A stretch of 64,000 bases of DNA from positions 2,212,501 through 2,276,500 of the forward strand of contig NC_060233.1 in assembly GCF_021155775.2 (NCBI RefSeq), written 5' to 3'. The notes under the pieces were generated by a model that saw only the letters and a list, made by a program, of their open reading frames with translations, was not told where the DNA came from and ran no database searches. Both the position numbers and the translations under genes were made by a program. This DNA is from Neodiprion pinetum. Its lineage: Eukaryota > Arthropoda > Insecta > Hymenoptera > Diprionidae. Of the stretch, positions 51,101 to 63,789 are shown piece after piece; the stretch's first letter is position 1, and each line of letters starts with the position of its first letter.

Positions 51101-54028
51101 AAAGTAATAAAACAAATATGGAAAAAAAGCACAACCAAGCATTCCAGGCATATATATACATATATGTATATACAGATAGTATGTATACGTAATTTAGAAT
51201 CTGCCGAATCGCAGTTTAACTTTCTTACTCTATATTCATGGTTTCTTCCGATATGACAAACTCCCACAAGTGTGACATCACAGCCGCATCTGCCCTGCTC
51301 ATGACTTATCATTACATGTCGGATCGTCATCGTCACAAATGTGTGACAAAAAATTATAATACTACAAGATAAGTTGAAAAATATTTTTTGTTTTGTTTTA
51401 GGTGATTTTTGTTTCAGAATGTGATCAAAATTTTGGTATTTCATCTTAATTTTCTTTGAATCCTGTTCAAAATTTTGGAAAAATCTTTGTTTTTTTCCCT
51501 TCTCATTTTATGTACTTGGTAGAGCTTTTTAATTAGCACTGCAAACTTTTGTAAAAAAAATATTATTGCACACTCTTAACAATTAATTAAAATTACTTAG
51601 CATTGACGGATAATTTGAATATTGAATTATCTTTCGGAAATTTCAATTCAAATGAATATACGTATGTATCAAATACTGCAACAATTTGACTAAATTTTGA
51701 TCTTCTTCTATTACTGAAATTTAATTCAACTCGACTAGATTTTCTTGATACGCATGAAACGTGAAGAGTAGTTTTTACTCTGCCGTAGAAAAAAAGAACA
51801 AAATTTTTTACTCACCACGAGTGCTCGGCATTAAAACCGATCTGTAAATACAACGAAATTTTAAATATCAAAAAATTTGTATGTACGAACGAATTTTCGT
51901 TCGCAAAAATGATAATTTTCTTAAAACCTTACCCTGCCGTTACTTCCTATACAAAGCGTGAACGATTTGTCGAACCATCGATCATGTCCCTTTCCATGTA
52001 ACAAGATTCTCCCATAATTGTCTAATTTCTCCGGATGAGCCTGGACAGAATACAAATTGCTGAAATTATTCCGTTCCATATTCGTATAAAACCATTTTGT
52101 TCCAATAGTTGAATAAAAAATCAAACTTAGTATACGCGACGTAATTGAAAGAATTGTCAGGCTAAATGTTTACCTACCGGATCAAATTCGTACGGAATAC
52201 TGTCTAAAGTTACAACAAAAGCTGCCTTTTCAACGGTGTCTAAGCTGAATCGATTCACGCCTTTGCTAAAATGATCTGCTCGGGTTCGAGCCCAGGTTGT
52301 TCTTTCTCCGGCGGTAAGTGCTGCTAGTTTCTCCTCACCTGCGCACGGTGTCGAAGTATCGTCGAGTATTTCCTGCATTTGCCTGAAAGTCATTATGAAA
52401 TGATAAACACGCAAATAATGTAATATAAATTTTCGGCCTAACAGTTTTTGAAATAATACTCAGTGCGATAGCATGATAAAACTTTCTGAATAGACTTTGT
52501 ATTGACCTTTCGATTTCACAAGGCTGTAAGATTCTGTTCTTATAATAGATCAAAACTTTGTAATATCTTCCTTTATGATAAACGACTATGTGTTTCGAAT
52601 CTTGAACATGTACTAGCTTGTCAGTTTCGATACCAGGGATTCTAGTTGTGTTGAATATTCTCTCGTATTGCCAAGAGCACAAAGGAACTAAACCTTGAAC
52701 GAGGATCTGAAATTATAAAAACATAGTTGTCATAGTTTGACGTTCCATTGCAGTGAGATGCAAGCTTTACTTTTCCGGCACTGCTTTTTCCACAGAATTT
52801 GAGATTTAAAATTCTTTTATCCAATTAATCTTCACATCTTACTAACCGGTTCAAGTTCCTGTCTTTCGATAAGTCTGCGATACTGTAAACAAGAGTGAAT
52901 AATTGTTGCTGCGCGAGATGCTTGAATCTTGCTCGGATGCATGAGTAAAGCATCGATTCCGTAAAAGTTAGAGTTGACCATCAAGGGAGATCTTCCTCTC
53001 AAATAAACATATTCCTCCCACCAATCAGAAACGTAATTAGTAGACCACCATGACTTGAGTAATAAATAACGTTGAAGCTTAACGCCGATACCATCTTTGA
53101 ATTCGTTGGCATGTCGTTCCATTCTTGCATAATTTTCATCATCCAAAAGTGGTCTGACGCTTCTCAAGTACTGTATTAACAAAATGGAATCATACAATCA
53201 AGTGTTAGAGTTTCAATGATATTTGATGTAAAATTCATTAGAAATTGATGAAAATTATTCATTTCTTTTGTTGGTAAATCACCCTTTGGATTGTGTCCTC
53301 GACAGACGGCAATGGAAGCCTGGGTAAAGATCCTTGGAAGCTGTACAACATGGGTGTACTCCATCCTGACAAAAGTTTAACAGCGGCGAGCCAAAATTTT
53401 GTAATTGAGGAAATGCTGCTACCTTTACCGCGAGCTTCGTACATCCATCCTTTGTACATTAGCAATAATTTAAGAGTGTATCGAATACTGTAGATGACGA
53501 ACAACCATAGTAAAACAGCCACGAGAAAAGATCCGGCTAGATGAGCAGTTATGGAAGACCTGCGAATATTAAAAAAGAAAATCAAGATCAGTCGTAATAT
53601 GATAGACATAATAAATTTTCCAAGTTTTCTATCCGCTCTATTTTAAAATATTAAAATCTCACCCTGGTAAGTATGGCGCAACTTTGCCGACGAGGTCGAA
53701 AGGTACTTTATATCCGACAAAATGAATTGCTGTGACTAAAGCAGCGGTTAGCCAAAGACTATGTAGCGATGCTGGATATACTCCAGTTTTTATATTGTTC
53801 TGTAAAATAATATGCGTAGCGTTATAGCGAGATAAAAGAATATTTTCTTATAAACAATAATTTGGTATATTTAAAGTGTACGCGTACCTTGAATCTGAAG
53901 AATCTTTTCTTCCAAGACCTGATACCCGATTGCCATACCAAGTGCAAGACTTCTCTGTCAAAATTAACATCCCATCCCTCGTGAGTGATGGAAAAGCTGA
54001 ACGCAACGGCCGAATGAGCTTCCGCCAT
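48109..54028 (-). CDS. CPT1: Carnitine O-palmitoyltransferase 1, 775/776 aa, two splice forms
   Basis: Outer-mitochondrial-membrane enzyme that transfers long-chain acyl groups from CoA to carnitine, the rate-controlling step of fatty-acid oxidation. Exons: 54028-53888, 53799-53663, 53559-53283, 53170-52847, 52706-52507, 52382-52178, 52040-51933, 51841-51816, then 51294-51229 OR 50570-50508, 49390-49279, 49166-48897, 48776-48627, 48534-48325, 48213-48109. Two membrane segments are visible (SLWLTAALVTAIHFVGY; LAGSFLVAVLLWLFVIYSI). The N terminus MAEAHSAVAFSFSITHEGWD matches the malonyl-CoA regulatory domain. The catalytic motif AEHSWAD (His471, Asp475 here) equals the family HxxxD. EASMTRLFREGRTETVRPC and CGKGIDRHLFCLYVVSK are substrate-site motifs. 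An acceptor just upstream of the ATG (about 54060) implies a separate 5' UTR exon. Confidence 0.97.
50508..50570 (-). other. CPT1 alternative exon b (proximal), 63 nt
   Basis: Encodes ADAPVMGHLWEYCVATEAEN with acceptor CAG and donor GTAATT, same phases as exon a. Including both would duplicate the ADAx-VM-HLWE segment, and skipping both would delete the catalytic Asp. ADAP is the form seen in vertebrate CPT1. Confidence 0.88.
51229..51294 (-). other. CPT1 alternative exon a (distal), 66 nt
   Basis: After the phase-2 microexon it encodes ADAAVMSHLWEFVISEETMNIE. To stay short: residues ADAAVMSHLWEF then VISEETMNI. It has acceptor CAG and donor GTAAGA. It can be joined in frame to the exon ending at 51816 and the one starting at 49390. 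It is homologous to the exon at 50508-50570, three bases shorter, so both are probably mutually exclusive. Confidence 0.88.
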
Positions 54029-57000
54029 GCTGGTGTAACCTCAGCAGAAAACAAAATCTGAAATGCAAAAAGATAAAGGTTGAAAATATAACATCGACCT
54101 CACTTCCTTGAATGTATAAGTTGTAGCAGCGTTTCATTTGTACAGCAGCATACAATTAAAACTTATTGTAACGACCTAGATCATAAATTAAATTGACAAA
54201 GCCAAACGAAGAAATACGCATATCCAACTACGTAATTCAATGCTACAATATCGTATCTAATATTCGCATCAACTGACGTTCATGGCCATTTATAAAAGCC
54301 TTAAAATTGTTTATAAATATTATGTAATAAACAAAAAATTTATTTACTAATTGCAGTCTTAATCGAGTCGATCATCGATGATTTTGTTAAACCAGACATT
54401 GAGTTTTATGCCGTACAATAGAAAGGTGAACTTTGTTTGTTCCGATATTATAACTCACAAACTATTCTTGTTGCGTTTTTTTTTTTTTCCATTTCCCCCC
54501 TTGATTATTTTAATTCTACTGGCACAAATGGCCAATGATTAAGCAAATATATTTGATTTATACGGCAGCAACAAGCAAATCAATTCGAAACTGTTACAAT
54601 TCACAATTACTATAAACTGTATACAAGAAAATATAGCATACACATAAATTGACGACTAAAAACAATTGGGTGTTAGCCTTGGACTTTGTATGGAGTGAGT
54701 TTGAGGTGTTAGTTGCAAGCCTTGCCTGTAATGCATACGTTGCTACTACGATCGCCATCGTTATCAGATACTGCACTACGTATAGCCCAGCAGCATTGTA
54801 TGTTTAATTAATAATAGTCATTATCTTCTAAAATGTACAACGTGTAACAGAAAAGAACGTTGTCAATATTTTGGACGTAATGGGAAGACAAGAATTAGAA
54901 ACAAATTTTAAATCAAACACACACGACTCCGATGCCGAAAACTTGAGAACAAAAAAATAAAAAAAGTTCCATCCTCATAATTTTATGGTTAAATCGACGT
55001 AGTACGCATAAACATTTGCTCTTGGATTCTCACTCACTTTAATCGACGTAAAAAACAAAAATAAACCGAGTAATGAAATAAGACGCAATTACTTGTTGAC
55101 AATGCGCTGACGATTCGTCGGGTGCGACGAGTATAATACAAAGGTCGAAAGAGGATCGCATGAAAAATTCAGTTTATAAACCTGTGACAAGTGGAATATT
55201 TTTGGCTGTAGTTCGATATAGATTATACAATGGCCATTTTTTAACACACTTACTTACCTAACTAAGCCGCCCTGCGGTAAGCTATGCTGTTCGCTACACG
55301 TATACTACATACACCGATGTATTACTATCTGTATAATGCTATTGACATATGCCTGTTTGTTCACGGAGCTTATCAGTGAAAGGTTTCTGAATTGATGACA
55401 TAGTTGTATGATATACACCATGGTTTAAGGGAAATCACAAAATATGTGCGTGGCCGAAATTACGGAGACGTCGACACCAAGTTTATACAAAAATTCTTTA
55501 GCGATGAAAATGAAATTATTAAAAAATGAAACTGTGTCCTCTATACATGTATGTCGATGACGAAAGAACGGAGTTGTAGTTGTTTTCTTAGTGTATTCCG
55601 AAGATTTGTTGAGGTGTTACAAAAAGTGGAGAGAAGATCTTTAAACAAGAGAATCTTTGATCAAATTGACGTATTTTTCTCAAATTGAATATTCAATTTC
55701 TTTTGAATGTTTTGTTAATCGAAGTGCCGAGTTTTCTAGTTTATTCTTAAACTTCTAATTTGCATAACACACGCAAAACACAAATTTTTAGCGTTGTATC
55801 TGGCCATTCTTCGACATATATATTTAAAGTATTTAAAAAAGGAAATACTAAAATATGATAATGAGAAAAAATAGAAAGGTATTATGATAAAGGAGAAACA
55901 AAAAGAGGAATTAATCTCTAAGGAAAATAAATGAAATGTATTATAATTTCCTTTTGAAAATAGAAATTCTTTCATCGCGTAAACATTTTCTTTCCTTATA
56001 AATATGCTTATTACATCGAAACAAATTTACGCAAGCACATGTAATAAATTCTGTAGAAGATAATATACAAATATACAAATGAACCTAGTTCTGTTGAAAC
56101 AATAATAAATAAATAACTAAATGTACGTATAAAAGTAGTATTCAATGACTTTGAAATAGACTGTGTCTTTTTTAAACCTTATACAGAGAAAATTCATGAA
56201 TCAGTTTCAACATAGTTGAGAATTTATGCAAAACACAATCGATCGATCGTTCATTGCCACCGCACTTAATGTGGTATTACCTATCGTTTGTTGACTATTA
56301 TTATTATTATATGTACATGATAGGTAATTTAAAACCATATAATGTCGCACAACAGTACAAAGTCCAAAGTATACGACTGGTATCTAATGAATATCTAATG
56401 ATCGATCGTACGTATTATAGTGGAAATTTTATTATTGAAACAGGCAAGTTTCAGCTGTGCACATAGTAATTTCAGTAGTTTGTAACTGTTTTTTCACCGC
56501 CGTAATCATATAAAAATGAATGAACGAACGAACGTATGAATGAACAAATGAAGAAAGCTGATATATGTGTAGAATTTACTATAAAAATCGAAAAAAAAAA
56601 GAAGAAAAGAATCAAAAAAAAGAAAGAAAAAAAAGAAAGAAATGAATCAATCAAACGAGGAAGGAAAACAAGAGCCTTGAACCGGATAAGAAATCACTCA
56701 TACCACGTGTAGTAGTTACGGAACGTGTTACTACATTATCTAAATGTGCCACGCATGACGAGTGAATGAGATGCAAATATGACTTTTCATTAGTCCGTAG
56801 ACATACGATTGAATACGTAGTATTACCATTATCGTTTGTCTTGTTAGTAGATAAGATATGATTGTCGATATAAGCGTCCAAAATTACATCTGGTACCAGA
56901 CGCTCGCTTTCTTTAACATAAATTATCAAGTAAGTAACGACGTGTAACGTTTATTACATCTTGTACCACGCTAGCGTAAAAAAAAAAAAAATAATATGAG

Positions 57001-58056
57001 TGGCAGCCGAATCAACGAGATTGAGTTGCAATCAATGAAAGATGCATGATTTATCATTTTTCTGTCGCTTGAAAAAGAAAAAAACACCCGATTGTCTGCC
57101 AAATGATTGCGATAGCGTGTAACGTATACTGTATGATAGGTATACGTGCATGTGTGCGTAGTATTTGGACTTTGGTTTGCCAAGTACCAGCCGGACGAGG
57201 TCAACGACGTATGGTCCAAAGTCTAAATATCAAATTCCAACGGCATTATATAAAAATGTAAATTTGAATTTGATAAAATGAATCTTTTATTGATACAAGT
57301 TCAAGCGACAATTCAAATATCTCGATATTTGTAATACGGAATTGCACGACGACGATAACGAAGCTGCGTAAACATACATCTAAAATAATTGATGATAACA
57401 TTGGAGAAAATAACAAGGTCCTTGAAATGTGTAAACAAAGTAAATCAGCATTGAATGTATCGTCTAGTTGGCAAGAAGAAATAAAAAACTGAAATAAAAT
57501 TTTCAGATGGCAATTTAAAAAACATTTATTATTTTGCATTTTGAACCGTGATATAATAAAGCAAAAGATTAAGCAACGATATCCATCATTCGTTATCTAG
57601 CGTTGATCAAAGTACACCAACGGGGGGAGGGATAAGGGGTAAAAAAAATCGTACTGTCGTTCCTGTTTGCCAATTAGAAAACATCTATGTAATAAAACTG
57701 CGTAGAAACAAATTTTTACTAAACTCGGATGCAAAAGATCTTTGAACAACGCAGAAAAATTGAAAAATGTTTTTTCACAAAAGAAACAAGATGACCTATC
57801 GATTATACGAATACGCAAATTTCAGTATAATAAACTAATCACTGAGCGAAAATTATATGAGAGTACCTTGAAATTAATATTCAAGATCTTTACGAGGTAA
57901 ATCTACTTTGGACATACAACACTGGTACTTATTTAATTATACATTATTTACCTCAATGTAGGTAAAGGTCTTTGAACAAAAAAGTTTAAAAAAAAAAAAT
58001 AGAAAATATCGACACTATATACGTATATATATAAATGTATACCTGTGTGTAAATTG
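54029..58056. other. CPT1 upstream gene-poor region
   Basis: AT-rich sequence with many homopolymer runs. A 5' UTR exon and promoter of CPT1 must lie somewhere upstream of the acceptor at about 54060 but cannot be placed. No ORF here looks coding. Confidence 0.4.
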
Positions 58057-58284
58057 TGAGGATAAAGTTAGTAACGTTAAAGTAACTGTGCGCGTTTAGG
58101 AAAGATCGTTATTTCGCACATTCAGGATTGTCTGAAATTTAGTAAATCATGGTAAACAAAATACTAATATATTTCTAAAAATCAACTCCTTTGCAAAAGT
58201 CATTCGGAAATTGGACGATAATGATTTTTTGTCCGCTCCTCCGCTGAAGTTTCGATACATTAACATCGCCAACTTCATTCTTGT
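58057..58284. mobile_element. Mutator-like MITE, copy 2
   Basis: Left end TGAGGATAAAGTTAGTAACG. The right end, reverse-complemented, is ACAAGAATGAAGTTGGCGAT. Flanked by the 9-base duplication TGTAAATTG (58048-58056 and 58285-58293). At 228 bp it is non-coding. Confidence 0.8.
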
Positions 58285-59252
58285 TGTAAATTGAAATTAC
58301 ACAGCATATTTTTTCTTTCTTATTCTGACGTATTCGCACGTTAATTTACATACCGTGCAGAGGACTGCATCATGGAATTTTAACATAAAAAATTTCAAGT
58401 CGCTGACGCTACTCGGTTTGTTTTTTTCCTTTCTTTTTTTCAGCCCAGAAGTTGCTTAATTATACGCAGCATACTTCATCGATACAGGAATATAAATTTT
58501 ACATTGTCGCAAGCACGGTAGCCTGTCGGTCTTCCCGTAAGCCCCGAATGATAAAATATCGAATATTACAAGTTGTGCAATATCCGTGTAACGTCTGATA
58601 ATGAAAGCAGGTGTATTAAAAAAAATGTTATACGAATGCCTTGTATACGGTACATTGTTCCCTCAAGTCAACAATTTTCAAAATTTCTAACAGCAGATAC
58701 GAATTTTGCTCTGACATATATTTTATTCTATTTCGTTTGCAGAAGCAAACATTTTAATCAAAATGATTCTACATACGTTAACTTTTCACCTGAAAGGTGG
58801 CGTATACTTTGTAATAAGATTACACCTTCATGACGATTAATCAAAAGCTCGCATCATGAAATCAATAAGCATATATTCAAGTATGTAAAATTCTTCATTT
58901 TTAATCGGATTAAATGTCACAAGCCTCAGGTATTGTCAACTAAATCCAGGAAACAATTTATTTTATTTTTTACATCGCAAAGTTCAAGCGTTGATACTTT
59001 TCTATTCAATATGTGATTCAACGACTAGTCACCAGTTTTATAAGGTTACGCATTTCTGCAGTTCAAGCCGTACGACAAAGAAATGGAATAACAAATAGAA
59101 ACCGAGACATCGAGAGAGAAATGAAAAAAGAAGTTTATCAATGTTGAAATTTCGTTTTCCTCCTTTTTTTTATAAATTTAGAAGACGAAAATGTGTCCCG
59201 AACACAAAACCAACAGTTAACAACGATATTTATATCAATATATGATATATAT

Positions 59253-59410
59253 AGGGCATTCCATGTCAAATCAACGAATCATGGACCTCATCTCCTACGA
59301 TTTTTGATGTATAATAGATTTTTTGGATTGTTTCGGTCAAAAATCATACCTATAATTTTTCGAAAATTTGCCGCCATTTTGGAAAAGTTTGGTGACCCGA
59401 AATATTCTTT
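59253..59410. repeat. Possible old dispersed repeat fragment
   Basis: The stretch starting GGGCATTCCATGTCAAATC looks like the end of an insect dispersed repeat rather than local unique sequence. No second copy is visible in this window, so this is a weak call. Confidence 0.2.
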
Positions 59411-60365
59411 ACACAAAAATGAACATTAGAACGTTTGGTCGCTAGATTAAGCCTCGTTCTAAACTGCCAGTGAGATTTTCAAGACACACCCACCTGCGGA
59501 AGCTAATAAGACAGTCGTACCTATCAAGCTTTCTAATCCCTCTCTCAATTATAGCATTTGATATTGATCATGTGACAAATTCGAGCATTTTTACAGACAG
59601 ATATTAAGACAGGAGTAACAAGATTGTGTCTGTCGTACTATTATAATAACTATTTTAACTGATTTGCTTTATTTCATACATATTCAATTTTTATGCGATC
59701 AATAATTAAGGAGTGTGTCATTATTACGTTTAATCTTTCGGTTCATTTGAACAATTGTAAGATACACAGCTTTGGATTCTAGTAACAGATAACATCAGAA
59801 ACAACATTTAGGTCACACTGTGATCGAAACAACAAAATAAGAAAGAGAATCAGAGGCTACCTAATCTATATCAACGAATGTCTATAAAGGAATCACGTTA
59901 CTAGTAAATTGATGAATTTAACGATAACCATCGGTGAGTCATTCATATCATTGTTTGTTGTGGTCAAGTATACAACGTCTTAGATATACTTGCTGCACCG
60001 ATAAAGATAACTTTGTTTTTTTCACTTCTTCTTGCTTGTTTTTCATTTTATTTTTTATTTCAATACAATTTTGGTCGTATTTTTTTTAAATATTGAACAC
60101 AAGAAAGTATGACCAAGATAGACGGATACCAATTACACGCCTGTGATGTGCATACATACAATTAATGATAGCAGCTTCAAAACAATTGTACAAATAATTA
60201 AATAATGGGATTACAAAAGTATAGGTTGCAGTATTATGTTACACACGTAAGCAGCATATTATTATCGATTGTTTGCCATTGAACGTATGATCGTTCGACA
60301 ATAATAACATGTTGTAATTTATCGTTGCAGCGTTTGCAACAAGGATAAACATTACAGAATATTAA

Positions 60366-60578
60366 TGAGGCTGGAGTTGGTAACATTATTGCAATGATTC
60401 AGGTTTCGGAAAATCCGTTATTTCGTAATTTTAGGAACATCTGAAGTACAGTGAATTATAATAAGGCAAAAGTCAAAACTTAGCCACCTCAAAGTCACTA
60501 CAAAAGTGCAAAATAGTGACCCCCCCCCCCCGCCCAACCGTTGTTGCGTTACGCTAAAGTTACTAACTTCAGCCTAGT
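60366..60578. mobile_element. Mutator-like MITE, copy 3
   Basis: Ends TGAGGCTGGAGTTGGTAACA and, reverse-complemented from the right, ACTAGGCTGAAGTTAGTAAC. The 9-base duplication GAATATTAA flanks it (60357-60365 and 60579-60587). It contains a C homopolymer near 60521-60531. Confidence 0.87.
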
Positions 60579-60747
60579 GAATATTAACAAGAATTGCCAA
60601 ACAAGGCAAAATAATCAATTACGTTTACTTTCTTCTAAATAATATAATCACATATAAGTATTGTCGCACGCACGCGTATCAAAGTATAATAAATTTAAAC
60701 AGGAAAAAACTTGCAACCGGAAAAATTTACAATTTTACGAAATCTTA

Positions 60748-60943
60748 TCATGTTGAAGTTAGTAACGTTATCGTAACGGTTCATGCTGAAGAGAAACCGT
60801 TATTTCACAATTTTGGGTCTGTTGGAAATTCAGTAAACAGTAATAAAACGATGTATACTCATATTATTCAATATTCGTTACTTCAAAATCATTGTAAAAA
60901 TAAGAAAATAGTGATTTTTTCTCAACGTTTCGCTACTAACGGT
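60748..60943. mobile_element. Mutator-like MITE, copy 4
   Basis: Left end TCATGTTGAAGTTAGTAACG. The right end is decayed (CGCTACTAACGGT). Flanks GAAATCTTA and GAAATCTTT form a 9-base duplication with one mismatch. The interior matches copy 3 (AAAATAGTGA near the right end, GTTATTTC-CAATTTT near the left). Confidence 0.78.
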
Positions 60944-61221
60944 GAAATCTTTGTCACTTTTCAATTGTTTCGATGCGTGAACGAAATATAACGAGGTCAG
61001 ATCGGCACACATACATACGCACACACACGATGACAATACTCTCATGGATGTATTGAAAGAGATCGTAATTCTGTCGGCGCATTGAACCGCCGATTTATTT
61101 AAATATGAGCAGAACACAACGCGTTAAACACGCCTGTAGACTGTGATTTTTTTCTACGGGTCAACGCTTCCGTCTATTCACGGTTGACAAAAGAAGGAAC
61201 TACTTAGAACTAGTAGGTGAT

Positions 61222-61241
61222 GAAAGCTATAAATAGCTTTC
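61222..61241. promoter_or_regulatory. Palindromic TATA-like element
   Basis: GAAAGCTATAAATAGCTTTC is a 9-bp inverted repeat with two unpaired bases, containing a consensus TATAAATA box readable on both strands. Whether a promoter starts here is unknown. Confidence 0.25.
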
Positions 61242-61924
61242 GGGGTTCTCGTAAAATCCGTATAGCGCGGAGCTTCATACATATTGAGAGGCATGTGTTT
61301 TAAAATTTGAACGCGTGAAAGTTGATCAAGTATCTCTAGCCTCCGAATGCATAATAAGTATAAAATTGCCCAGGGCCGGCGGCGTGAAAATATGTAAAAA
61401 TAACGAGTTTGGATCTAGCCAGCGGCCCTGGCTGCCACATGAGAACCGCCTCGTGACTGGATAAAATGCTGCGCCAACATAATCTTCATTCGACTGTTCG
61501 GCGAAAGTCTGGTTTCGTACAGGTATGTATACCTATGTATCCACATACACCGTGTGTAGTTAGCATTTCTTGAATGAACGGTGAGTCGACGAAGTTTTGC
61601 AACGGTAATGTTTCGGGGCATAAAGTGCACCGGGAATTAATACACCGTTCCGAGGATCGCGTAGACTGGAGCTGGGAATGTTCAAGAAAACTAATAAAAG
61701 ACACCCGTCACAACAGCTACAGCAATTGCGCAACAGTGTTTATTAAGAATCATCTTTCAGTAGTAGGTTTTGCGGGAGGGCGCAAGATCAGTGATTACAC
61801 CAGAAACGAACCTCAGAAAAAAAAAGACAGTCTATTAAACGAGGATCGCTGGTTGGTTGTTAGTTCATTGCCAACATAGATAGTCAGAATTAATTTATAG
61901 ACTTAGAACTAGGTAGTTGCTGAA

Positions 61925-62125
61925 CGAGGTTAAAATTAGTAACGTTATCGTAACGTAATATTGAGCGAATAAATCCCTTTCTTTCTCAATTTTATAATGA
62001 TTTTGAAGGAACTAAGATCGTGAAATATGAGTGTGTTCTCATTTATTTCAGGCAATTTCAAAAGCGCGAAACACGGTTTTTCCTCAGCATGAATCGTTAC
62101 GATAACGTTACAAAATTTAATACGA
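61925..62125. mobile_element. Mutator-like MITE, copy 5
   Basis: Ends CGAGGTTAAAATTAGTAACG and, reverse-complemented, ATCGTATTAAATTTTGTAAC. The inner arm GTAACGTTATCGTAACG is identical on both sides. Direct repeats GTTGCTGAA(C) at 61916-61925 and 62126-62135 flank a 201-bp element. Confidence 0.85.
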
Positions 62126-62229
62126 TGTTGCTGAACAAATAAGAATCGCAAGATGTGAAGAGGGTAGGCACATGGACACTACTTTCTAAAGTTGAACAAC
62201 GAACGAACGCACGCAGGCTCAAGCCAGCA

Positions 62230-62820
62230 CATCGCAACTAATCGTAAAAGCTAAGGTGCTCTCTCTCACTCTCTCTTGCTTACACACAATCAGTTTCGTC
62301 CGATCGAAAACGTGGCGACCGAGTTAAGGTGAAGCAACTGCCATGACGCAGGCCAACAATAAGATAACCCGAAACCCGCGTAGCAGCCTCGGATTGGCTG
62401 TAAGGGTGGGTGTGCAGCGGCCGCGCCTCCGAAACGAAATATATGCTATGCATTCGGATATGTGTCGATTTTGTACACAGCTGTGTGCGCCCGAAGTGGG
62501 GAAAAAGATAACTCGACTGTTGCTAATTATAGCTGCGCGTGTAGCTTTAGATACAGTGTATGTACGCAGCTACGTTCCGCTCATGCATGCACGATGTGTC
62601 TACTCACGTTTATCAGACGCGCAGTTGACCAGTCGGACGAAAACTATCATGTATTATGGGGATATGTTGTCTGGAAACGAAGACGTGTCGATCCTCGGCT
62701 CTTCGTGCTTCTTTCTACTCGGTATTAAGACAGGTAAAGGTGTCGAGCACCTTCGCATTCGCCCGCTTCTCCCACGACGTACGACCTTCAACCCACTCCG
62801 TGTGTACGCCACTTGATGAT
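62230..62820 (+). other. GC-richer, GAGA-rich promoter-like stretch with an unassigned 157-aa ORF
   Basis: A CT/GA-rich run (about 62260-62280) is followed by an initiator-like TCAGTTT near 62291. An ATG-initiated open frame follows (62343-62816), with no recognisable domain and a composition typical of GC-rich non-coding DNA. It may be a promoter/first exon of a non-coding transcript or of a 5' UTR. It is not called as a protein gene. Confidence 0.3.
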
Positions 62821-63094
62821 ATTTAATTTATGAGAACGAAAAATTCTCTAATGTACCGCACCAGGACCACCGACCTCACTCGACGTGAGTCGGAAGCATA
62901 CTGGCCAACTCAGGACGGCCTCTACCTCTTCTCACCGAAACCAGCCTGTACCCTGAACTTTGCCGCTTTTCGTGCGGTTTTAAGAGTTTAGACCTATGAT
63001 TTCCACGACATCAATGCAGAGGTCGCTACTGTCTGTAGATTGGCGCAGCAGCGTCTATGAATTATAAAACTGAAATGGTGTCCTCGGTGTAATT

Positions 63095-63160
63095 ACTGAG
63101 CTGTACTCCGCAGGTAACTGAGCGGTACTCTGTCAGTAACTGAGCTGTACTCTGCTGTAT
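63095..63160 (+). repeat. Three tandem copies of a 22-bp unit
   Basis: ACTGAGCTGTACTCCGCAGG plus two bases is repeated three times with several substitutions. A small degenerate minisatellite upstream of UBR7. Confidence 0.75.
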
Positions 63161-63789
63161 TTGGCGTCAAGGGAAGAGCAGAGATTCATACTTCGATTGG
63201 GAAAAAAGTATACCCGCGACTGCTGATTGATTGCTTCCAATCATCGATATCTTCCAATTAACTTTGCAATATGATTGCTTCGCAAAGCTGAAAGCAAGCT
63301 GACCGCCTGAATTGAAGGATGTAAATACTCAAGTATCAAAAATCTTGCAGTAGCTTTGAAACTCGAACGACGATGATGCAGCATATAAAAAATATGATTA
63401 GCAATAATAGTAGTCATTGAATCTCCCTAAATTTCTTCACAATTTAGAAAATATAATTTTTTCAACAGGTTAGAATTACGAAAAGTCATTGGACCTCGTA
63501 GGTGGCCACCTTGCGGGCTGAACTTGTTGTTTTAGCGTGTATTTGAGCGCGAAAGTTGCAGAGTGTTTCGTAGGGGAAGAGTCACATCGTTTAGAGGTAT
63601 GGGCGAGTAGAATTTGTCGGAAAATTTCTCATAATATGTTACTATTCGTGAAATAAATTGAGGGCAAATATACCTAGATCGAGAAAATTACTTTTAAATT
63701 TGTGAAAGCCGTTAACTAGCCTCCAGGGTAAATAATTGTGATCAATTATACCAATACGCGGAATAAAGTCAGTTCAAAGAAGTCGAAAA

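Noticed and set aside
62343..62816. 157-aa frame as a protein-coding gene
   Set aside because: No domain, GC-driven openness, and a second overlapping frame is also open. Kept only as a promoter-like region.
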